Assembly: GCF_004379255.2 (NCBI RefSeq)
Contig: NC_056051.1
Location: 6,722,062 to 6,786,061 of the forward strand
Reading direction: 5' to 3'
DNA from: Salvia splendens
Lineage: Eukaryota; Streptophyta; Magnoliopsida; Lamiales; Lamiaceae
DNA: 64,000 bases
Shown here: piece by piece, positions 57,063 through 64,000 of the stretch
Numbering within the stretch: position 1 is the stretch's first letter
Layout: each line of letters begins with the position of its first letter
The notes under the pieces: model-generated
What the model saw: the letters and a program-made list of their open reading frames with translations, nothing else
Told to the model about the DNA's origin: nothing
Database searches by the model: none
Position numbers and translations under genes: made by a program

Positions 57063-58470
57063 ACTCCCTCAAACTTAATCACTTGTTTGTCCTCAAACAA
57101 GAAACAGACAACAATCAAATATAAACTCGTACACATAAGTTGGATCTCATCATTGCCTCAGTTAATAAACAATAGCATGCATCAATAACTTCACACACAT
57201 GTAAACCAACTGATCATTGCTTCAAGTTACTAACACGTATGCAACCTTGTCAATTTGCCCTCACAAGATAGATATGTAGTGTAATTCTCCCACTCTCAAA
57301 GTGTATAGGTAAAATACAAGCTCTCAAATCAATCAATCATGCATAGTTTACCATAGGCTTGCTCGAAATCTAACATCTCCTCTACTATTTTGTGACTATA
57401 AATCAAGGATCTGAAAGGTCTTATTTGTAGGTTGTAATGTAGGCTTTTTGGTTAGGTGAGGAAAATTTGGCCAAATTGACTTATAATCCCTTTCGAAACT
57501 ATAATAACTTCGTTCTTAAAACAACTCAAATCCTCAGTAGTCTTTATAGACTCTTCTCATCTACCAATTCTCCCCCAAACTTGGTTTCTTACGCATTTCT
57601 AGACTTCGTCTAGCTTACCCCCTCTAGGCTTCGCCTAGCTTATACCACCAAATTATTCTTTTTTTTACAACTCTTTTTTTTTCACAACTAAAAGCATACA
57701 TCCACTTTTCCAAAGATATTCAAGTCAATACTTCATCTTTAAACTCTTCTTATCATCCAACAGTGTTCTTTTCCCCCAAACTTATTTTCAAGCATATATA
57801 CAACCCCAAGTTATCAAATAATAGGCTATTAGGCTCAAATATGGCTAACAAAGGATTATGATTTTTATTTTAGGGTGGCGTCACTTCCTAAATCTATGCT
57901 CACTATGTAGACTCAAGGAAGATCGCGAGCAAGTTCTAGAAACATATAACACAATGACGATAATCACACATTTAGAAATATATAGGCTCAAGTCTCACAG
58001 GGTTATGGCAAAGGACAATACAACGAGCAATTCACTTTAGGCAAATCACAATAAGGACATACAAGCATGCTTGGTCATATCAACAAGTTTTCACAAACAT
58101 TTTAATGTATAGCATCATTAGCAACTCATCCAACAAACATGCTTGAATTCAATTCAAATTGCTCCGAACCCATTCAATTTCATCCAAGGGAGTTTATTAA
58201 TCCTAAACTAAAATCCTAAGCAAAAATTTTAAAACTACCCAAAAATAACATGAAAACAATAAACATGCTTATAGGTTCACCATCCACCATATCACCCCCC
58301 AAACTTATTCAAAGCTACGCAAAGAAATAAGTTTGAAACGTTGGTGGAGAGGTGATGCCTACTGAGCAAACACACTAAAAGAAATACATAAAACAATACA
58401 AGATACCTTCCATGGGTTGCATCCCATGCAGCGCACCTTTTTATCATCGTGTGCCCGACGTCTTTAAATA
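57063..58470 (-). other. 3' non-coding region of element 3
   Basis: No protein-like frame. The hairpin at 57082-57101 (minus strand CTTGTTTG-AGGA-CAAACAAG) and the polypurine tract AAGTTTGAGGGAGT lie next to the LTR. Pyrimidine-rich stretches near 57657-57690 correspond to the purine tract of element 1. Confidence 0.7.
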
Positions 58471-59653
58471 TCAACCGAGATCCCCTTTCATCCCAGAGTT
58501 GCCTCCAGGTGATCGCTTGGCTCCTCCTCTATGAGGAAATAGATCGTTCCACGTCTTGGTGAGCCACCACTTTTCAGGCTCTCTTGGGATAGGCTCCTTC
58601 AGTGTTGGAGCAGTTATCTTTCTTCCCTTGACATCAGTTGGTATTTTACCCCCCATCCTAGGGGGTTCAGTAGTGATCACCGCGTGCACCGGTGAAGGGC
58701 GACTATGGTCTGCATCGATCCATGCTATTGGCTCCGAGTCAGTGGAAGCCATCATCTCCATGTGAAGCTCTTAAAAGTCATTCTGCTTCACTTTTCTGAC
58801 TGCACTCGATCCTCCTTCTTCAGTAGTCTCTTGGTGCTTCAGACGCACCACCTTGCACTCCTCAGTTCTTTCATCCATGCTTCTCGGTTTGTGGGAAAAC
58901 GTTTGACTTTCTTCTCCCATGAAGATTGTCAACTCTCCCTTTTTCACGTTTATATTTGTCTCAGCAGTGGCAAGGAAGGGACGTCCTAGCAGTAGGGGGA
59001 CTCCCTTGTCTTCTTCCATGTCCAAGACCATAAAGTCGATGGGAAAAATAAATTCCCCGACCTTAATCAGTAGGTCTTCCACGATGCCCTCTGGATACAC
59101 GACAGATCTGTCTGTCTGCCATCTGTAGTGTGGCTGAGGTGGGCTTCAAAGTACCAATGTTCATTTTCTTGAACACCGATAGTGGCATTAGATTAATGCT
59201 CGCGCCTAGATCGCAGAGAGCATTCTCCACCTTATAGCCCCCAATGAGGCAGTCGACAGTGAAACTTCCAGGATCCTTCAGCTTGGCAGGCAGTTTCCTT
59301 TGCAGCAGAGCACTGCAATTTTCAGTTAGATTAATAGTGTCAACCTGTCCCCAACTGGTCTTCTGGGCTATTACCTCCTTCAGAAACTTAGCGTACTTAG
59401 GCATCTGCTGCAGTGCCTCGATCAAAGGAATGTTCACATGCACCTTTTTGAAGATGTCCAGAAATCGAGTGAACTGCTCATCTTTCTTCTTCTTCTGATT
59501 CAGTACCTGCGGGAATGGCACCTTTACTCCAGAAGTGGTGCCAGTATTCTCCTTTTCAGCCTCCTTTTTCCTTTTCTGCCACGGCAGCCTTGGGCTCAAG
59601 AACGGTATCAGATGTGGTCGCAGGCAGTGAGGGTGCTTCATAAACAGTGCCAC
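58471..59653 (-). pseudogene. protease region of element 3, frameshifted
   Basis: First frame 59653-59063: VKVPFPQVLNQKKKK, FLDIFKKVHVNIPLIEALQQ, and DLGASINLMPLSVFKKM (catalytic Asp). It breaks after LQMADRQI. The second frame 59100-58771 continues YPEGIVEDLLIKV and LLLGRPFLATAE. A third frame to 58471 has WWLTKTWNDLFPH, corresponding to the TWWKKRL end in element 1. No reverse transcriptase follows. Confidence 0.85.
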
Positions 59654-61172
59654 TCCTTAGATGCACAGCTTTGCATTCTTTGGGATTTATGATGGTGTTC
59701 GAAGGGAATTTTCCCGATTGAGTAATAGTACTCACAGTCTGGGAAATCTGGCTGATCTGTGTGTCGATGTTCTTCAGATGAGTGGCCATACTTTGCACAT
59801 CTGTCTCAACCTTCTCCATCCTTTGATTGTTCTGTTCCATGAGCTTGTTGGACTGTAGCATGAAAGACTTGAGTATGTCTTCCGTGGTCATCTTCTTCGG
59901 ATCATTAACCACTCCATCAGTAACTGTGAACCCCGGGGGTGGTTGCAGGGCATTATTTGGGTTTCCATAAGAGAGATTGGGATGCCATTTGTTCCCGAAC
60001 TGATTATATCCTCCACCCTGAAAGTTGGGGTGGTGATTATTGAAGTACCGGTTGTTGTCCCCTTGATTCACATAGTTCACGTCCCCCATTTTTCCTTGGG
60101 CTTGTTGAGACGGCTGTCCCATTGTAATGCAGTCAAATTTCATAGTCAGCGCATCCAACTTGTCGGATAGGGCACTCATAGGATCATGATCTGTAGTAGA
60201 CGCTACCCTATGCACCTTACTCCTTTCGTTGCTCCATCCTTCGTCATTAGATGCAAGCTCCTCTATTACTTCCATGGCTTCATTAACTCCTTTCTTGAGA
60301 AAATTACCGTCTGAGCTCAAGTTCAATTCCCTTTGTGCTTCAGGCACACATCCCTTGAAAAATGTAATAACTTGGACTGTCGGGGTTAACCCATGATTGG
60401 GACACCGTTTCATCAAAGATTTAAACCTCCCCCATGCGTCTCTGATATTCTCTGTAGAAGTCATCTGAAAGGCAATGATCTCGTGTTGTCTCTTTATAGC
60501 TTCACTAGGGGGGTAGAATTTCTCCAAAAATTTTTCCACCATAGCATCCCATGTTCTAATTGATCCTGGCTCCAAACTCTCCAACCAATCCTTTGCTGAA
60601 TCCTCTAAAGAGAAAGGAAACAGCCTTAGTCGAACCTGCTCATCTGTCACTCCATTCATCTTTGTTGTGTTGCAAATCTGAATGAACTTGGTGATATGCT
60701 TGTTAGGGTCATCTGTGGATTTGCCCCTAAAAGCAATGTTCTCCGCCATCTGAATCAGTCCTCTTTTCAGCTCAAAAGTATTGGCCGCGATGTTGCTATG
60801 GACGGTTGGATTTGTCTGGCCTTGGTATACATATTGATTCTGCACAGGCATAGGTGGTCCACGGTTAACCTGTTGACCCAACTCCTCCAGCTGTCGTAGA
60901 AGCTCAGCATAATTAGGAGGAGGAGGTGGTGGACCGTTGTTACCCTCTTCGTTCTCCATCAGACTAGGAGAAACGGGATCAAACTGAATATGATCCTGAA
61001 CTGGTGATCGGATGGGTGAAAGATCCCTCTGATCTGAAGATGCTCCTGCGCGGGTAGGCGAAGAGGTGTGAATTTTCTGCGTGAGCCTCCTATATGCGTT
61101 CCTCTTCCGGTTCGATGCTTCGATCTCAGAGTCGAAAGGTTCTAGAGGCAAGCCTTTAGAACATGTGTGCAT
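59556..61172 (-). CDS. Gag polyprotein of element 3
   Basis: Start chosen at MHTCSKGLPLEP by likeness to elements 1 and 2 (codons to 61193 are also open). About 538 residues, no stop. It has HITKFIQICNTTKMNGVTDE, RLRLFPFSLEDSAKDWLESL, KFLEKFYPPSEAIKRQHEI, RCPNHGLTPTVQVITFF, then the Gly/Asn-rich part with HPNLSYGNPNNALQPPPGF and a coiled coil (VQSMATHLKNIDTQISQISQ). No zinc knuckle. A frameshift near 59590 separates it from the protease. It could still be made as Gag alone. Confidence 0.88.
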   Translation of the reverse strand: MHTCSKGLPLEPFDSEIEASNRKRNAYRRLTQKIHTSSPTRAGASSDQRDLSPIRSPVQDHIQFDPVSPSLMENEEGNNGPPPPPPNYAELLRQLEELGQQVNRGPPMPVQNQYVYQGQTNPTVHSNIAANTFELKRGLIQMAENIAFRGKSTDDPNKHITKFIQICNTTKMNGVTDEQVRLRLFPFSLEDSAKDWLESLEPGSIRTWDAMVEKFLEKFYPPSEAIKRQHEIIAFQMTSTENIRDAWGRFKSLMKRCPNHGLTPTVQVITFFKGCVPEAQRELNLSSDGNFLKKGVNEAMEVIEELASNDEGWSNERSKVHRVASTTDHDPMSALSDKLDALTMKFDCITMGQPSQQAQGKMGDVNYVNQGDNNRYFNNHHPNFQGGGYNQFGNKWHPNLSYGNPNNALQPPPGFTVTDGVVNDPKKMTTEDILKSFMLQSNKLMEQNNQRMEKVETDVQSMATHLKNIDTQISQISQTVSTITQSGKFPSNTIINPKECKAVHLRSGTVYEAPSLPATTSDTVLEPKAAVAEKEKGG

Positions 61173-61299
61173 ACACCTGAACAAGAAACACAAATGTGAG
61201 AACTAAAAAAAATAGAAATTAAACGAAAAATAAAGCAGTAAAATTTGAAGTAGTAATCTTGATTATTATCACGATATCAAGCTATATAACATAAAATTG

Positions 61300-61317
61300 T
61301 CCTAGGCAACGGCGCCA
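61300..61317 (-). promoter_or_regulatory. primer binding site of element 3, two mismatches
   Basis: Minus strand TGGCGCCGTTGCCTAGGA; elements 1 and 2 have GGGGA where this has TAGGA. Six bases from the LTR. Confidence 0.8.
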
Positions 61318-61323
61318 AAAACT

Positions 61324-62736
61324 TGACTCAACTTTATTTTACCCCAAATAATACCCGCAAGTGTACGGGGTTATCGTAGCAAATAGCAAGCAAGAGTATA
61401 TTGTATCCCACAGAGACAATTAAGTGTCAACTTAAGTACCACGAACTAATTTCAACTACTATCCAGACGATCAGAAATTTTGGTTTTAAAACTAACAACT
61501 ACTGAAAACATGTAAATGCAGATATTAAAGTAGAACACTTAACAAGAAAGCAATTAAGAAAGCTGTGTAAGATTATGGAGAAATATGCAGAATTCAAGGA
61601 TCCGATGCACAACTCATAGCCTAACCCAATTAACACCATTTTACCATTTGAAGTCTCCAGAATTGTTGAATCAATCACAATTGTAGATTAAACCCCCTCC
61701 TGAGGTGAGAAATCTGTAGATTAGGTGTAATAAGCGAAGTCCCCTTCTAAATCTTAGACCTAACTCCCAAAAGTTTGATTAGACTAAAGATCCCACTCAT
61801 AATCTCAACTCTCCCGAGTTTTATTGAATTAAGGCAAGATTAAATATTTCATCTCCCGATTACTCTAAGAAATCCTACACTCCCAATTGGTGATCAAGCA
61901 TATGATAGGAAAAAGCACGAGAATAATTCAAACAATTACAAGAGCAAGATAAAAACGAAATTAATTGGATTAAAACTATGAATCAATGCATATTCACCAA
62001 GAATTCTACATAAAGTGTTTAGTTACTCATGTTCAAAGTAGAAAACAAATAAAAACTAAGGCAAACAACGGAATTCATGATACGGATTACAGATGGAGGA
62101 GGAATTGAAGCTTGAATCTTCAATCTTCTTCCAAGAGTGTTTCCTAGAGAGAGAGTGTGTTTTGCGGCTGGTTCAGAATACCCTTTCGTTGCCCTAGCTT
62201 TTCTCTTTTTATTTCCCTTCAGAAAAATCACGTCTGGGCTAAAAATCGTCAGTCAGACGGACCGGCCGGGTGGAATTATTGCACATAAAATCCACCCGGT
62301 CGGGCAGAAGTCTCTGGACTCTTTATGAACAAAATTGGCCACCCGGCCGGGTGGAATTATTGCACATAAAATTCACCCGTCCGGGTAGCACCCGGTAGTC
62401 CGCGCGGCTTTCGTAGATCGGCCATATCTCTCTCATCCGAACTCCGATTGGGGCGTGTGAGGTACCCACACGAAGCTCTTTCGATGATGAAGATAATGGT
62501 ACTCTCAAAATAGGATTTGGACCTCATATTAATAGGCAGATTAACGTTTGAAGCAGACCCCAATCACGTCTTGGCTCATTTTGACCCTTTTTACCTATTT
62601 TAACTTCAAACACTGGATAAACTCATCAAAGCACATTTATAGTGAAATATGGACGTAAACTCAAGTAATATGCATTTAAACACCAATTATCATCATGTTT
62701 AACGCCCAATAAAACAGTTAAAATACAAGTTTATCA
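61324..62736 (-). repeat. 5' LTR of element 3
   Basis: 1413 bases, pairs with 55631-57062; small indels such as one near 61834. Confidence 0.92.
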
Positions 62737-62858
62737 ATCACTCCCTCTATTTCAGTTCTACCCAAATCTCCGCCCTCCGCCGCAGCCTGCCACCACATCT
62801 CCAGCGCTGCTCCAAATTCGATATCGTGGCAGGCTGCGTTTGGCGCTGCCAGAAAATC

Positions 62859-63476
62859 GCCCTCTCTCCTAAACCCGACGAAGTGATTAGATTATCAGTG
62901 GTAATGGATAACTGAAACCAAATAAACCCACCTCTTCCAATGGGGTAATTCTTCCCTTCTTTAAATTTTATTCATAAATTTAGAATATATTGTTTAGTCT
63001 TTTAATCTTTATTACTACATCCGTCCCATAATAAGAGTCATATTTTGCCATTTTGGTCTGTCCTACAATAAAAGTCACATTTCACTTTTATCATAAATAA
63101 TAAGTAAGTCACACATTCCACTGACTCACTTCACTCACATTTTATTATAAAATTAATTTAAAAAATCACCCTCTCTCCTAAACCGGACGAAGAGATTAGA
63201 TTATAAGTGGTAATGGATAACAGAAACCAAATAAACCCACCTCTTCCAATGGGATGATTCTTCACTTCATCAAATTTTATTCGTGAATTTAGAATATATT
63301 GTTTAGTCTTATAATCTTTATTACTACCTTCATCCCACAATAAGAGTCATATTTTACCATTTTTGTCTGTCCTACAATAAAAGTCACTTTTCACTTTTAT
63401 CATAAATAGTAAGTAAGTCATACATTCCACTAGTTCACTTCACTCTCATTTTATTATAAAATTAATATAAAAAAGT
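62859..63476 (+). repeat. tandem duplication of exon-2 end plus MITE arm in copy F
   Basis: 62859-63167 and 63168-63476 are two copies of a ~309-base unit. Each holds the end of exon 2 (CCCTCTCTCCTAAAC onward) and a TCCCATAATAAGAGTCA Stowaway-like arm. The second copy lacks the GT splice donor (ATGGGATGATT against ATGGGGTAATT). Confidence 0.85.
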
Positions 63477-64000
63477 AGACCATGTGATCAGTTTTGTTGT
63501 AATTGGGGTACTCCTCTAAAGGCCTCATACTAATGGAATTGGGGTAGCCCATATATACGGTTGCAATTCTTGTTCACTCTCCGATTTGGGATATGGTTTG
63601 CTCCCTTATATAAATTAATATAAAATATTTATATCATACTTTGTCGTAAACTTGTTAATTCCTAATTAATATGTATCGGGTACTATGGAAACGTTATAGC
63701 ATTTCCGGTAGCAGTAACGGCTGCAGGTGAGTTATCAATGAATCCGCTGCATTAGGCGGTAGAGTTGGTGACGAAGGCAAAGCGTGAAGCAGCGACCGGT
63801 GATTACTTGAGATCAGTGGCAGGTCTAATGGTGAGGCGAGATCGCCCTAATTTGAAAGCGGTGAACACTTATATAGTGTTGAATTTACGCACGTGGGGTT
63901 AAAGCAAATGGATGTTGGGTGGGGCACGGCGGCCTACGCTGCGGTGTTTAAAGGAATTTATTGGCGGCCCGGTAATATTCAATTAGCTTGGTTTGTAGGC

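Larger units (their letters stand above)
55631..62736 (-). mobile_element. non-autonomous Ty3/gypsy element with gag-protease only (element 3)
   Basis: LTRs 55631-57062 and 61324-62736, with the perfect duplication ATCAC (55626-55630 and 62737-62741). Reads on the minus strand: primer site 61317-61300, Gag, protease, then no polymerase. It is a relative of element 1, sharing Gag blocks and the CCCGGCCGGG palindromes, but clearly a different family by LTR sequence. It inserted in the last bases of the transduction element's LTR. Confidence 0.92.
44204..64000 (+). pseudogene. BAHD acyltransferase copy F, split by 16.9 kb of nested transposons, runs off window
   Basis: Exon 1 is 44204-44653 (MASTKRLTFSVTKKSPELL) and is intact. 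Exon 2 starts at 45546 with VTLMKCGGF and HTMCD (45594-45608). An 11-base deletion after LLTA and a one-base deletion before IRW break the frame. At 45801 the nested elements begin, and the exon resumes at 62742 (LYFSSTQISALRRSLPPH). A TGA (CGA in copy A) follows VVMDN near 62910. The exon ends at 62944. Exon 3 begins at 63680 with the splice acceptor changed to CGG. It has a TAG (Tyr in copy A) in LHYAVEL near 63749, and a small deletion after the GWG region. A TATA-like TATATATA lies at 44166. Non-functional; the 3' end is outside the window. Confidence 0.9.

Overview
This window is repeat-rich plant nuclear DNA, almost certainly from a dicot. The evidence is spliced genes with GT-AG introns, B3 and Myb/SANT-like DNA-binding proteins, a BAHD acyltransferase cluster, Ty3/gypsy elements whose primer sites match the plant tRNA-Asp 3' end, Ty1/copia elements primed by initiator tRNA-Met, Stowaway, hAT and Harbinger elements, and a Helitron terminus. 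Lamiales is a guess from the general feel of the BAHD genes; the species cannot be fixed from the sequence alone. No rRNA or tRNA genes and no CRISPR arrays were seen.

Layout. (1) 1-5463 plus 12609-12739: the right-hand part of a large PIF/Harbinger transposon. It has the end of a HARBI1-type nuclease (+), a two-domain B3 gene (-), a Myb/SANT-like gene (+), a three-exon Harbinger ORF1 (-), subterminal repeats and a 3' terminal inverted repeat. All its reading frames look intact after splicing. (2) 5464-12608: a gag-protease-only Ty3/gypsy element inserted in that Harbinger (duplication ATAAC). (3) 13463-64000: a decaying tandem cluster of BAHD acyltransferases (copies A-F, benzyl-alcohol-benzoyltransferase/methanol-anthraniloyltransferase-like). 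Copy A has one nonsense codon, B is an exon-3 scrap fused to a copia LTR, C is cut by a retroelement, D is split by a young copia element, E is exon 3 only, and F is split by 16.9 kb of nested transposons. (4) Between the copies lie a degenerate copia (17211-22870), a gene scrap of the At5g41620-like coiled-coil family, small Harbinger elements, a Helitron end (28433), MITEs, an LTR fragment and a broken Harbinger nuclease.

Two parts stand out. One is the Harbinger carrying a B3 transcription-factor-like gene and a second Myb/SANT gene. The other is the LTR element inside BAHD copy F (45802-55629), whose interior holds intronless fragments of host genes: phosphoglucomutase, proteasome subunit RPN10 and a cytochrome P450. 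A second gypsy element later inserted inside the phosphoglucomutase fragment, and a Harbinger element then inserted into that gypsy's LTR, giving a datable four-level nest. The BAHD genes were presumably an ordinary specialised-metabolism cluster before transposons and point mutations (several CGA-to-TGA) inactivated the copies visible here.
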